In this document: positions 23,364 to 31,708 of the stretch, in pieces | Layout: every line of letters starts with the position of its first letter | Position numbering within the stretch: the first letter of the stretch is position 1 | Notes under the pieces: model-generated | What the model was told of the DNA's origin: nothing | Seen by the model: the letters and a program-made list of their open reading frames with translations, nothing else | Database searches by the model: none | Position numbers and translations under genes: made by a program | DNA from: Candidatus Gastranaerophilales bacterium | Lineage (GTDB): Bacteria > Cyanobacteriota > Vampirovibrionia > Gastranaerophilales > Gastranaerophilaceae | Direction: 5' to 3' | DNA: 64,000 bases | Assembly: GCA_944324345.1 (NCBI GenBank) | Contig: CALUVT010000001.1 | Span: 372,001-436,000, forward strand

Positions 23364-23989
23364 TATTGTAGCCTTTCTGTTATATCTTTAACAGCAGATT
23401 CGGTAATTACAACAGAATCAGCTTCCAGTAAATCTTTCACATTTAAGTTTGATGGTAAAATAATTTTTACGCTTGGGATGTTTCTTGCAGAAAGCTCTAG
23501 ATTTTTGTTTTCTTCTGCTTTTACATCTGCAACGATTAAAATTTTACCTGTTACTTTTAATGATTTTAATGCGTTAACCATTAATTTTGTTTTTGGTTCT
23601 GTAATTGTAGAGAAATCTTTTACGACAACCATTTGTTCACTTCTTGCTGACAAGGCTGATTTGATAGCCAATTGTCTTGCTTTTTGAGGCATATTGAAAG
23701 CATAGCTTCTTGGTTTTGGTCCAAAGATTACGCCACCGCCTGCAAACAATGGTGAACGAAGAGATCCTGCTCTTGCTCTACCTGTACCTTTTTGTTTCCA
23801 AGGTTTTTTACCGCCTCCGGAAACTTCTGCTCTTGTTTTAGCACAAGCTGAACCCTGACGAGCATTGTTTAATTGTCTTCTTAATGCTAAGTGCATTACA
23901 TGTAAATTAGGTTCTACACCAAACACATTTTCGTTTAATGTGATTTCGCCTAATTTTTCGCCTGTTGTACTTAATATTTCTTTTGACAT
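23363..23989 (-). CDS. rplD: 50S ribosomal protein L4
   Basis: Has a long loop lining the exit tunnel; in E. coli it also represses the S10 operon. 208 aa. The loop reads KKPWKQKGTGRARAGSLRSP, followed by FGPKPRSYAF. It lies between rplC and rplW in the standard order. Confidence 0.97.
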   Translation of the reverse strand: MSKEILSTTGEKLGEITLNENVFGVEPNLHVMHLALRRQLNNARQGSACAKTRAEVSGGGKKPWKQKGTGRARAGSLRSPLFAGGGVIFGPKPRSYAFNMPQKARQLAIKSALSARSEQMVVVKDFSTITEPKTKLMVNALKSLKVTGKILIVADVKAEENKNLELSARNIPSVKIILPSNLNVKDLLEADSVVITESAVKDITERLQ

Positions 23990-24118
23990 TTTCGTTTTTC
24001 CTTTTGCTGTCCGCTTACCCCTTTCGGTTTCCCGTTTTATATGGCAAGAGCGGGTTAATTTATTACTTATCTTTTGAAATCTATCCTATAGTTAAATCCT
24101 GTCGGATTGATTTTTTGG

Positions 24119-24754
24119 TTAGTTCCATTTTGTTCTTGTTGGAACGATTGTTACAAGTCTGCCTTCGCATCCAGGTACTGAACCTTTAACCAATACTAAA
24201 CTGTTAGCTGCATCAACTTTTACTAACTTTAATTTGGTGATGGTAACTCTTTCATTACCCATATTGCCGGCCATTCTCTTTCCTTTGATTACACGTGAAG
24301 GAGTTGTACCTGCACCGATTGAACCAGGTTCTCTGTGGTTTTTAGAACCGTGTCCCATTGGTCCTCTTGAAAAATTCCATCTCTTCACTGTACCTTGGAA
24401 GCCTTTACCTATTGATCTTCCTGTTACATCAACTTTTTCTACGTTGTCGAGAACAGATAATTCAATTTTGTCACCTACTTTGTATGCTTCAGGATTGTCT
24501 ACTCTGAACTCCTGAAGGTGTCTGAAGTTTTCAAGATTATTTTTCTTAAAATGACCGATTTCAGCTTTTGTTAAATGTTTTTCTTTTGCTGAAACAGTAC
24601 CTACTTGAATTGCATTGTAACCGTCTGTTTCGATTGTTTTTACCTGTGTAACTACAATCGGGTCTACTTTAATTACAGTTACGGGAATTGCCAAACCTTG
24701 TTCATCAAAGATTTGTGTCATTCCAAGTTTCTTTCCTATTACACCTAGTGTCAT
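24119..24754 (-). CDS. rplC: 50S ribosomal protein L3
   Basis: An early assembly protein near the peptidyl-transferase centre. 211 aa from ATG 24754, which has AAAGGTAAG just upstream; the frame to 24793 is not supported by the family start (MTLGVIGKKLGMTQIF). GKGFQGTVKRWNFSRGPMGH and GSIGAGTTPSRVIKGKRM are diagnostic, including the Gln that PrmB-type enzymes methylate. Confidence 0.97.
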   Translation of the reverse strand: MTLGVIGKKLGMTQIFDEQGLAIPVTVIKVDPIVVTQVKTIETDGYNAIQVGTVSAKEKHLTKAEIGHFKKNNLENFRHLQEFRVDNPEAYKVGDKIELSVLDNVEKVDVTGRSIGKGFQGTVKRWNFSRGPMGHGSKNHREPGSIGAGTTPSRVIKGKRMAGNMGNERVTITKLKLVKVDAANSLVLVKGSVPGCEGRLVTIVPTRTKWN

Positions 24755-25070
24755 ATTCTTACCTTTCTTTTTTTGGATAGTTCGCAAACTCAAAATTGCT
24801 GTTTTATAATTCTATTAAAATTACTAAATCACACAATCATGCTACCTTAACAGGCTCCGACCTGCCGGTCTTACATTCTGCGAAATCCGTTTCTCTTGCG
24901 AGCGCTACTTCTTTACCTAATTTTTGAGGGTTCTCACCTCTACAGCCTTTTAGGACTGTCCCGACCAAAATATCTTAAGATTACTGACTTAATTTAATCC
25001 GGCCGGATGTAGTTCACATTACATGCATAATGCTTATTTAGTTTTCAAGTTTTACCTGACAGGGTCGAGA
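24755..25070 (-). promoter_or_regulatory. 316-base structured leader between rpsJ and rplC
   Basis: The only large gap in the S10 part of the cluster and more GC-rich than other intergenic DNA here. In the mRNA sense it can form GACC-GGCA-GGTC, GAGG-n7-CCTC, ACAG-T-CC/GGCTGT and the palindrome ATCCGGCCGGAT. It also contains TAAGGTAGC (24849-24841), a string found in a conserved loop of 23S rRNA. No ORF with a ribosome binding site is seen. A cis-acting regulator for rplC and downstream genes (autoregulation by a ribosomal protein) is my inference. Confidence 0.45.
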
Positions 25071-25388
25071 TTAAAGTTTTACTTCAATATCTACGCCGGC
25101 AGGAAGGTCTAATCTTCCCAACTCTTCAACTGTTTGTTGAGTAGGTTCGTATATATCAATTATACGTTTATGAGTTCTCATTTCAAAATGTTCACGGGAT
25201 TTTTTATCTACGTGGGGTGAACGCAAAACGCAATATATACGTCTTTTTGTAGGTAAAGGAATAGGGCCTGCTACTTTAGCATCTGTTCTTTTTGCTGTTT
25301 CTACGATTTTGTCTGAAGATACATCAATTAGTTTGTGATCGTAAGCTTTCAAACAAACTCTGATTCTTTGTCTCTTTGTAGTTGCCAT
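25071..25388 (-). CDS. rpsJ: 30S ribosomal protein S10
   Basis: A 30S head protein that also pairs with NusB in antitermination. 105 aa, with [35 protein letters not shown] and [14 protein letters not shown]. First gene of the cluster, behind a good promoter; a long leader-like gap separates it from rplC. Confidence 0.98.
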   Translation of the reverse strand: MATTKRQRIRVCLKAYDHKLIDVSSDKIVETAKRTDAKVAGPIPLPTKRRIYCVLRSPHVDKKSREHFEMRTHKRIIDIYEPTQQTVEELGRLDLPAGVDIEVKL

Positions 25389-25487
25389 TTGTATTCCTTT
25401 TTCTTTTTTTGTTTGTAATACACTGCTTGAAACTGCTATTCTACAAATATTTCGGATATAGGTAAATACATTATTCCAAGCATACCA

Positions 25488-25516
25488 ATGTTAGAACAAA
25501 CAAATCCTGCTGTCAA
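25488..25516 (-). promoter_or_regulatory. promoter of the ribosomal protein operon
   Basis: On the minus strand TTGACA (25516-25511), 17 bases, TAACAT (25493-25488). An untranslated leader of about 95 bases precedes rpsJ. Confidence 0.8.
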
Positions 25517-25565
25517 CACTGATATTTAAAAAATGTATAGATTTGTAAATCTGAATTTTTATTCA

Positions 25566-25603
25566 TAAAAAAACGGCTCCCATTTATGGAAACCGCTTTT
25601 TTA
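25566..25603 (-). terminator. terminator after minE
   Basis: AAAAAAGCGGTTTCC / GGGAGCCGTTTTTT on the minus strand, an imperfect stem with T run, about 15 bases after the minE stop. Confidence 0.8.
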
Positions 25604-25615
25604 TAATTATAAAAA

Positions 25616-26173
25616 TTATTTGTCTGTTTCATCCGAAGAAGATTTCTTTTTCTTAGTTGTATTCTCTGATTCTGATTTTTCATTTGATGAGCTTTCAGTA
25701 TCTTCTGTATGGTTTTCAAGATCTTCTTTCTCATTGTTAGGTTCTGAATTTTCAATATCATCTGTGTTTTCTTCAGACTCATCTTCTTTTGTCGATTCGA
25801 CTTCTTCGTCTTCTTTATCTTCTTCATTGTTGTCTGAATCATCTTCTGCTGAATCTTCTTTTGATAAGGCTTCTTTTATTTCTTCTTCATCTTTTGCTCT
25901 GATTACAGGAATAGAAAGCATCAAAGCAACTTGATCGCCATCTTGTTCCAAATTTAATTCAAGAGCATCTTTGTCCATTTCTACGTACTTTGACAAAAGT
26001 TCTACAAGTTCTTTTCTCATACGTTCCATAAGTTCAGGAGTTAAATTCGTTCTGTCCTGCATCAATACAACTCGTAACCTGTTACGGGCAGTATCTTTTG
26101 AAGATTCCGTTACTTCCGGTTCTGTTTGTCTGAAAAAGCCAAGTACTTTGTTATATAAATTAGCTAAAATCAT
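25616..26173 (-). CDS. minE: cell division topological specificity factor MinE with acidic tail
   Basis: Stimulates MinD ATPase and drives Min oscillation so that the division ring forms at mid-cell. The first 95 residues are MinE: amphipathic start MILANLYNKVLGFFR, then DTARNRLRVVLMQDRTNLTP (MinD-binding helix/strand), then the dimer domain ending VALMLSIPVIRA. A low-complexity tail of about 90 residues follows, very rich in Asp, Glu, Ser and Asn and ending KKKKSSSDETDK, which ordinary MinE (about 90 aa) lacks. It starts one base after minD. Confidence 0.93.
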   Translation of the reverse strand: MILANLYNKVLGFFRQTEPEVTESSKDTARNRLRVVLMQDRTNLTPELMERMRKELVELLSKYVEMDKDALELNLEQDGDQVALMLSIPVIRAKDEEEIKEALSKEDSAEDDSDNNEEDKEDEEVESTKEDESEENTDDIENSEPNNEKEDLENHTEDTESSSNEKSESENTTKKKKSSSDETDK

Positions 26174-26174
26174 C

Positions 26175-26990
26175 CTACTTCTCCTTTCCTGTTAAACCGG
26201 AGAAGAATTTCTTTAGTTTAGCCATTACGCCTTTTGGTTCTTCCAAATCTAAAAATGGAACATCTTCACCAATAATTCTTCTTGCTACATTGTTGTATGC
26301 TTTTCCTGCTAATGATTTCTCATCATTTACAATAGGTTCACCCTTGTTGGTAGATGTAATTATACCTGTATCTTCGGGAATTATACCTATTAAATCCGCT
26401 GAAAGTATTTCTACAACATCATCAACGCTCATCATGTCATTTGATTTGATAAGATTTGGACGGACTCTGTTTAGTAACAATTTGTATGATTTAATTTCTT
26501 CTTTTGACTCCAAAAGTCCTATAATTCTATCAGCGTCACGAACAGCTGACATTTCTGGAGTTGTAACAACTATGGCTTCCGATGCTCCTGCAACTGCGTT
26601 TTGGAAACCCTGTTCAATACCTGCAGGACAATCTACCAATATAAAATCAAAATCTTTTTTTAGCTTTTCGCAAATATCTTTTAGCTGTTCTTCTGTTACA
26701 GCAGATTTATCACGCGTCTGAGCCGCTGCAAGTAAACATAAATTTGGGTTTTTCTTATCTTTTACCAAGGCTTGTTTTAGTTTGCATCGTTCTTCAACAA
26801 CATCTACTATTGTATATACAATTCTGTTTTCTAATCCGAGTAAAAGGTCAAGATTCCTTAAACCGAGGTCTGTATCTATCATTACAACCTTTTTGCCGGC
26901 TTTTGCAAGAGCCGTACCTATGTTGGCATTAGTTGTAGTTTTTCCAACCCCGCCTTTCCCGGATGTGATTACGATAACTCTACCGCTCAT
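26175..26990 (-). CDS. minD: septum site-determining ATPase MinD
   Basis: 271 aa. Deviant Walker A GKGGVGKTTTNANIG (10-24), IDTDLGLRNLDLLLGLENR and FILVDCPAGIEQGF are typical of MinD. The C-terminal amphipathic helix GVMAKLKKFFSGL is the membrane-targeting sequence. It recruits MinC to the membrane and is released by MinE. Lies in minC-minD-minE order, 12 bases after minC. Confidence 0.97.
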   Translation of the reverse strand: MSGRVIVITSGKGGVGKTTTNANIGTALAKAGKKVVMIDTDLGLRNLDLLLGLENRIVYTIVDVVEERCKLKQALVKDKKNPNLCLLAAAQTRDKSAVTEEQLKDICEKLKKDFDFILVDCPAGIEQGFQNAVAGASEAIVVTTPEMSAVRDADRIIGLLESKEEIKSYKLLLNRVRPNLIKSNDMMSVDDVVEILSADLIGIIPEDTGIITSTNKGEPIVNDEKSLAGKAYNNVARRIIGEDVPFLDLEEPKGVMAKLKKFFSGLTGKEK

Positions 26991-27002
26991 TATTTCTCCT
27001 TT

Positions 27003-28049
27003 TTATGATTCATGTATTTTGTGTATTATAATTTGTTTTTTTCTTATGCAGGCTTCTTCAGGAACAAAAGTGTCTGTTTTTTGGATGTATGGAATGTTTA
27101 TGTTATCAGGGCGTCTCGCAAAAACATCTGCTATTCTTAATTGGATTGCATTCATTTTTAGTGCTCTGATTCTTGCATATTGATTGCCGGCTGAACCTGC
27201 ATGAGCTATGCCGCCCAAAATCCCCCATACTGTAATATCTCCCTTGGCAATTATTTCTGAACCGGGATTTACGTCTCCTATAATAACAATGTTTCCGTCT
27301 GATGTTATGCTTTGTCCAGAACGCAATGTCCTTTGAATATAGAGAGTCGGAAGTTTTTCGGTTTCTCTTAAGGATTTTCTCAAATCATCAAGATTGAAGT
27401 CTACATCTTCTAAATCTTCACCTTCAATTTTATTTGCATTTTCCAGTTGGCTATTGAAGTTTTCTAACTCTTCCTTTATTTCATCTGAAGTGTTAGCTGA
27501 AATATTTTCAACTTTTTCGGAGGTTTCAACTTCAGCATTATCAATAGTTTCCATCTGATGTTCAGGGGTAATTGCTTCAGGTTTGATGTTAGCAACTTTT
27601 TCGACATCTTCTGAAGGAAGTTCTTCTTTCAATTTTTTTAAGTCTTCTTCTTGGGCAAAAGTTTTGATATCACTGCTTTCATCCCCAAAAATCTTATCCA
27701 ACGCTTTTTCAAGTTCTCGGTTAACTTTTTCCTGATCTGCATTGAATTCCGGAGTTGGAACTTTGTTTTCCAAGAATGAAACTTTTATGTTTAAATCTTC
27801 TGCTGATTTTACTGTCTCATCAGAACTTGTGCTGATAAATTCAATTTCTGAATTCATTGATTCAACAAGAGCTTTGATACTTGTTAATTCAGTTGAGGTC
27901 AAATTAACCGAGCCTAATTTCAAGCATACCTTTTTGCTTTGAGCATCAGGAAGATCAAGGATCCTGCTCAATTCATATATTATTTCAGAAGTCTTGTTAG
28001 CGTTAGAAACGTCTACAATAAAACCGTTCTCAATATATCCCTTATCCAT
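27003..28049 (-). CDS. minC: septum site-determining protein MinC with long acidic linker
   Basis: Inhibits FtsZ assembly away from mid-cell. 348 aa from ATG 28049 (GGAAAGG upstream); the frame to 28115 is not needed. An N-terminal domain (about 1-95) is followed by an unusually long, Glu-rich linker (about 100-235). The C-terminal beta-helix MinC_C domain (about 237-340) contains RTLRSGQSITSDGNIVIIG, VNPGSEIIAKGDI and WGILGGIAHAG, the MinD-binding surface. Typical MinC is 220-250 aa, so the linker is the odd part. Confidence 0.93.
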   Translation of the reverse strand: MDKGYIENGFIVDVSNANKTSEIIYELSRILDLPDAQSKKVCLKLGSVNLTSTELTSIKALVESMNSEIEFISTSSDETVKSAEDLNIKVSFLENKVPTPEFNADQEKVNRELEKALDKIFGDESSDIKTFAQEEDLKKLKEELPSEDVEKVANIKPEAITPEHQMETIDNAEVETSEKVENISANTSDEIKEELENFNSQLENANKIEGEDLEDVDFNLDDLRKSLRETEKLPTLYIQRTLRSGQSITSDGNIVIIGDVNPGSEIIAKGDITVWGILGGIAHAGSAGNQYARIRALKMNAIQLRIADVFARRPDNINIPYIQKTDTFVPEEACIRKKQIIIHKIHES

Positions 28050-28132
28050 TTTTGAACCTTTCCGCAAATCTTTTATATAATTCATGAACATACATGAAAC
28101 ATTTTGGAACATCAATGGATTATTTAGTTTGT

Positions 28133-29005
28133 TTAAGAAATGATATAATTTTTGTAATTATTGTAGATATCGTTTACGTAATTTTGAGTTTCTTTAAATG
28201 GAGGAATTCCGTTGTATTTGTCGACATTTCCCGGCCCTGCATTGTATGCTGCAAGTGCAAGTTTTATATCTCCATTGTATCTTTCAAGCATTTGTTTAAT
28301 GAATCTTACACCGCCATCCAAGTTTTGTTCCGGATCAAAAGGATCTTTGACTCTAAGTGATTTTGCTGTAGCAGGCATAAGCTGCATTAGTCCCTTTGCT
28401 CCGGCTTGTGAAACGGCATTCGGATTAAAACCGGATTCTTTATCAATCATTGCCAGTATCAAACGTTTATCAACCCCATATTGCTCTGCTTTTTTGCAAG
28501 CAAGTTTAACTATTTTTGTCCTTGAAATAACTTTTTTCTCTTTATTATTTGTTGTCGGATTGCTATTATTTGAATTTTTCGGATTAATATCAAAATTGAA
28601 AATTTTGTTTGAGTCAAACAAATTTAATTTTGGTAAATTGTTCAAACTAGGCATTAAATTGAGTGGCATTTGCGGTAATGTATAATTGAAATTTTGAGGA
28701 GTAAATGTCATCTTTGTAAGAAGCGTGGTATTCAAGAGATTATTTGCAATAGTATTATTAAATAAGAAATTATTGTACATAAGGTGAGCATAAGGATTCT
28801 GAGCGAATGCTTGTGCTTGTAAAAATGCAAGTGCATTATTATAGTTTGGCATAGGAAATCTGAATAAGGATGTTAACATTCCAAATCCAAGTGCAGCATT
28901 AAACGAATTCCAACCCCAGCCCGGACGGTGCATAGGTGAAAAATGACAAGGTCTGTGGCTATCTTTAATAAATATATTATTGTTTATATAATTGTGTACT
29001 CCCAT
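28133..29005 (-). CDS. lytic transglycosylase (SLT domain) with unusual N-terminus
   Basis: 290 aa. The C-terminal SLT domain (about 165-285) has [14 protein letters not shown] with the catalytic Glu, [16 protein letters not shown], and [13 protein letters not shown]; such enzymes cleave the glycan strands of peptidoglycan. The first 150 residues are Asn/Pro/Phe-rich and Met-rich without a recognisable signal peptide, so export is not obvious. A start with GGCGGGG upstream supports ATG 29005. It is followed by minC and may share its role in wall remodelling at division, or serve the pilus/secretion machinery. Confidence 0.88.
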   Translation of the reverse strand: MGVHNYINNNIFIKDSHRPCHFSPMHRPGWGWNSFNAALGFGMLTSLFRFPMPNYNNALAFLQAQAFAQNPYAHLMYNNFLFNNTIANNLLNTTLLTKMTFTPQNFNYTLPQMPLNLMPSLNNLPKLNLFDSNKIFNFDINPKNSNNSNPTTNNKEKKVISRTKIVKLACKKAEQYGVDKRLILAMIDKESGFNPNAVSQAGAKGLMQLMPATAKSLRVKDPFDPEQNLDGGVRFIKQMLERYNGDIKLALAAYNAGPGNVDKYNGIPPFKETQNYVNDIYNNYKNYIIS

Positions 29006-29164
29006 TTTTCCCCGCCTAATTTTATCCCTTAATTATATAAAGTGTTTTATAAGCGAATATTTGTTCTAAAATCGCCTCATGTTAAAAATTGTTAATAAAA
29101 ATCTACCGTTAACTAATGTAAAATTTTATTTTTATTATATCATTATCCTAAGGGTAGAGATAAT

Positions 29165-29851
29165 ATGATTTTTAACGAAACTAAAACACATGAAATTACG
29201 GTTGACGTAGTCATTGTGACTATGAAAAACAACGCACTCCATGTTTTGCTTGTGAAAAGGACAAATGAACCGTTTAAAGATAAGTGGGCAATCCCCGGTG
29301 GATATGTTAGATTATCTGAAAACCTTGATCAAGCTGCATTGAGGATTTTGAAAGAACGTACAAATGTCGATAATATCTATCTTGAACAGCTCTACACATT
29401 TGGAGATCCTTTGCGTCACCCAAATGCTAGAGTTATTACTTGTGCGTATTTTGCCCTTGTGCGTGCCGAAGATATAAAGGTTGTTACAACTCCTGAACTC
29501 GGTTGGCACAAAATTTCCGATCTTCCGCCTTTAGCATTTGACCACAAGGAAATTATTGAGTATTCTTTGAAAAGAACGCGTGAAAGATTGGAACTTTGCC
29601 CTGTTGCGTATCAGCTTTTGAATGAAAAATTTACACTTACTGAAATGCAAAAAGCTTATGAGCTTATAATGGGTAAGAAACTTGATAAAAGAAACTTCAG
29701 AAAGAAAGCTCTTTCTACGGAAGGTTTGATTGAACTTGATGAATATACAAAATCTTCATCCAAAAGACCTGCAAGGCTCTACACTTTTGAAAATATTAAG
29801 TTAAATTCTAAAAGAGCCCATTTCATTTCTAAGAAAAAGGAGAAAAAATAG
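29165..29851 (+). CDS. Nudix-domain transcription regulator, NrtR-like
   Basis: 228 aa. N-terminal Nudix domain (about 8-140: VVIVTMKNNALHVLLVKR, WAIPGGYVRLSENLDQAA). The Nudix box is degenerate, with RILKER where active hydrolases have REhxEE. The C-terminal winged-helix part (about 150-225) has FTLTEMQKAYELIMGKKLDKRNFRKK and LIELDEYTK. This is the layout of NrtR regulators, which sense NAD metabolites; the target genes are unknown. The stop is directly followed by the secG ATG. Confidence 0.85.
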   Translation: MIFNETKTHEITVDVVIVTMKNNALHVLLVKRTNEPFKDKWAIPGGYVRLSENLDQAALRILKERTNVDNIYLEQLYTFGDPLRHPNARVITCAYFALVRAEDIKVVTTPELGWHKISDLPPLAFDHKEIIEYSLKRTRERLELCPVAYQLLNEKFTLTEMQKAYELIMGKKLDKRNFRKKALSTEGLIELDEYTKSSSKRPARLYTFENIKLNSKRAHFISKKKEKK

Positions 29852-30079
29852 ATGTTAGTTAATATAGTATGGGCTGTACAAATAATTTCAGCTTTATTGT
29901 TAATAGTATTGATATTATTGCATTCCCCTAAAGGTGACGGAATTGCAGGGATGGGCGGTGCGTCTCATGTTTTTGCATCTCAAAAGAGTGCAGAAAAAGG
30001 TTTAAATAAACTTACTGCAATAGTTTCAGCAATATTTTTAATCTGTACATTCCTAATCGGGTTTGGAATTATAAAGTAG
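29852..30079 (+). CDS. secG: protein-export membrane protein SecG
   Basis: 75 aa with two transmembrane helices (about 5-22 and 54-72) and the conserved HSPKGDGIAGMGGASHVF segment between them. Part of the SecYEG channel. It begins immediately after the Nudix regulator stop. Confidence 0.93.
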   Translation: MLVNIVWAVQIISALLLIVLILLHSPKGDGIAGMGGASHVFASQKSAEKGLNKLTAIVSAIFLICTFLIGFGIIK

Positions 30080-30092
30080 CGAGGCTGTTGCT

Positions 30093-30842
30093 GTGGAAGA
30101 CGATGAAATCTTTTCCCGTAACGAACTTTTTTGGGGAAAGGAGTGTCAAAATCTTTTGCTGTCTAAACATGTCAGTGTTTTTGGTCTGGGCGGTGTCGGG
30201 GGCTTTTGTGTTGAGGCACTTGCAAGGGCTGGAGTCGGTGAGTTAACTATTGTTGACTTTGATGATGTTTCTCTTTCGAATATAAATAGACAGATTGTTG
30301 CATTGCATTCTACTGTAGGACAAAGTAAAGCTGAGCTTTTTAAGGAAAGACTTTGTGATATAAATCCTGAAATTAAAATCAATGTAGTCAATGACTTTTA
30401 CACCGGGAATTTAGATTTGAGTAAAGTTGATTATATAGCAGATGCAATTGATACTATGCGTTCTAAGGTTGAGTTGTTACAATACAGTGTTAATAAAAAT
30501 ATTCCTGTTATAAGTTCAATGGGAGCAGGGAATAGGATTGATCCTACACAGTTATATATATGCGATATTTCTGAAATAGAGGATAAGAAGGCTCCTTTCG
30601 TATCAAATATAATTTATCAGCTCAAAAAATTAGGTATCAATAATGGAATAAAGGTTGTTGTCAGCAGAGAGAAACCTTTTGTTATGGAGAAGGTGACATC
30701 AGTCGAAAAAATTACTACAAAAAGTGGTGAAAATATTGAATTTACAAAGATTACTCCATCATCAACCCCATTTGTAGCTAGTTGTGCCGGAATATTTATG
30801 GCATCTTATATTGTTCAAAGTTTTTTAAAGGAGCATGAATAA
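30093..30842 (+). CDS. tcdA: ThiF/MoeB-family E1-like enzyme, tRNA t6A dehydratase type
   Basis: 249 aa starting at GTG 30093. GLGGVGGFCVEALARAGVG (about 31-49) binds ATP, and DFDDVSLSNINRQ (about 54-66) holds the adenylation residues. The family (TcdA/CsdL) cyclises N6-threonylcarbamoyladenosine in tRNA at position 37. Assignment to TcdA rather than another ThiF-like enzyme rests on length and on YVADAID/DTMRSK-type sequence after the Rossmann core. Stop and the next start overlap. Confidence 0.82.
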   Translation: MEDDEIFSRNELFWGKECQNLLLSKHVSVFGLGGVGGFCVEALARAGVGELTIVDFDDVSLSNINRQIVALHSTVGQSKAELFKERLCDINPEIKINVVNDFYTGNLDLSKVDYIADAIDTMRSKVELLQYSVNKNIPVISSMGAGNRIDPTQLYICDISEIEDKKAPFVSNIIYQLKKLGINNGIKVVVSREKPFVMEKVTSVEKITTKSGENIEFTKITPSSTPFVASCAGIFMASYIVQSFLKEHE

Positions 30843-31543
30843 TGAATATACTTGTTACGGGAGCATCTAAAGGTATTGGAAATACTATCGCAAAAGAACT
30901 TCAAAGTATTGGAGAAGTTTTTGTAACAGGTCGTAATGAGCAAGCTCTTTCGGCTTGTAATGTAAAAGGTTTTTGTGTTTGTGATTTATCGAAAGATATT
31001 AATGATTTGGTTAAATTTATTGAAGACAAAAACATTGATGTACTTGTAAATAATGCAGGTGAGTATATTTATAGTGAACTTGAAAGTATGAATATAGCTG
31101 ATATTCAAAGACTTTACCAAACAAATTTGATAGCTCCTGCATATTTAATATCCAAGGCTATTCCGTATATGAAATCTCAAAAATGGGGAAGAATTATTAA
31201 TATAGGATCAATATCAGGTGTTATGGGGGAAGCTTATGCAAGTATTTATTCATCCTCAAAAGCTGGATTGTTAGGATTAACAAAAGCTTTGGCATTGGAA
31301 CTTGCGGAATATAATATTACTGTTAACACAATTAATCCAGGCTGGGTTGAAACTGAACTTGGTATGAAATCTATAGAAGATAGTGAATTTTCAAAAGATG
31401 AAATACTTGATACTATTCCTCAAAAAAGGTTTGTGAGACCGGAAGAAGTTGCTAAACTTTGTAAATACTTGATATCAGAAGATGCAAAAAGTATAACGGG
31501 CCAATCTATAAATATTTGTGCAGGTTTGAGTGTAGGAATTTAA
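30842..31543 (+). CDS. short-chain dehydrogenase/reductase, FabG-like
   Basis: 233 aa. The NAD(P)-binding motif GASKGIG is at 7-13, NNAGEY at about 70, catalytic Ser in INIGSISG, YSSSK (Tyr-x3-Lys) at about 137-141, and the PGWVETELG loop. It resembles 3-oxoacyl-ACP reductases, but the substrate is not certain. The ATG overlaps the stop of the preceding gene (TAATG), indicating coupling. Confidence 0.87.
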   Translation: MNILVTGASKGIGNTIAKELQSIGEVFVTGRNEQALSACNVKGFCVCDLSKDINDLVKFIEDKNIDVLVNNAGEYIYSELESMNIADIQRLYQTNLIAPAYLISKAIPYMKSQKWGRIINIGSISGVMGEAYASIYSSSKAGLLGLTKALALELAEYNITVNTINPGWVETELGMKSIEDSEFSKDEILDTIPQKRFVRPEEVAKLCKYLISEDAKSITGQSINICAGLSVGI

Positions 31544-31546
31544 TAA

Positions 31547-31575
31547 TTGAGTAATTTAAAACATTATGTTATAAT
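31547..31575 (+). promoter_or_regulatory. promoter of prepilin cassette 3
   Basis: TTGAGT (31547-31552), 17 bases, perfect TATAAT (31570-31575), 32 bases before the leader ATG. Confidence 0.75.
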
Positions 31576-31590
31576 ATAACGGTTAAACAT

Positions 31591-31708
31591 AAAAGAGGAG
31601 CTGATTTATGAAAAAAGAGAATTTTAGAAACTTCGGGGGGGGGGCACTCAGGGCTTAACCAACCAACCTAAACTATGTAAAAAAGTAAACGGATTTCATA
31701 TTGGTGTT
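31591..31708 (+). repeat. poly(G) leader cassette, copy 3
   Basis: Same layout as copy 1: AGGAG, leader ATG 31608, G10 (31635-31644), CACTCAGGGCTTAACC, prepilin ATG 101 bases after the leader ATG. Bases 31591-31901 match 2220-2530 except for two differences in the leader (GAAAAC versus AGAAAC). Confidence 0.85.
31608..31658 (+). CDS. leader peptide of cassette 3 (16 aa)
   Basis: Reads MKKENFRNFGGGALRA with ribosome binding site AGGAG 7 bases upstream. Out of frame with the prepilin at 31709 by one base; eleven G would fuse the two. Confidence 0.5.
   Translation: MKKENFRNFGGGALRA

Noticed and set aside
25513..25842. Lys-rich minus-strand ORF overlapping minE
   Set aside because: Shadow of the acidic minE tail in another frame; minE has the correct start after minD and the recognisable domain.
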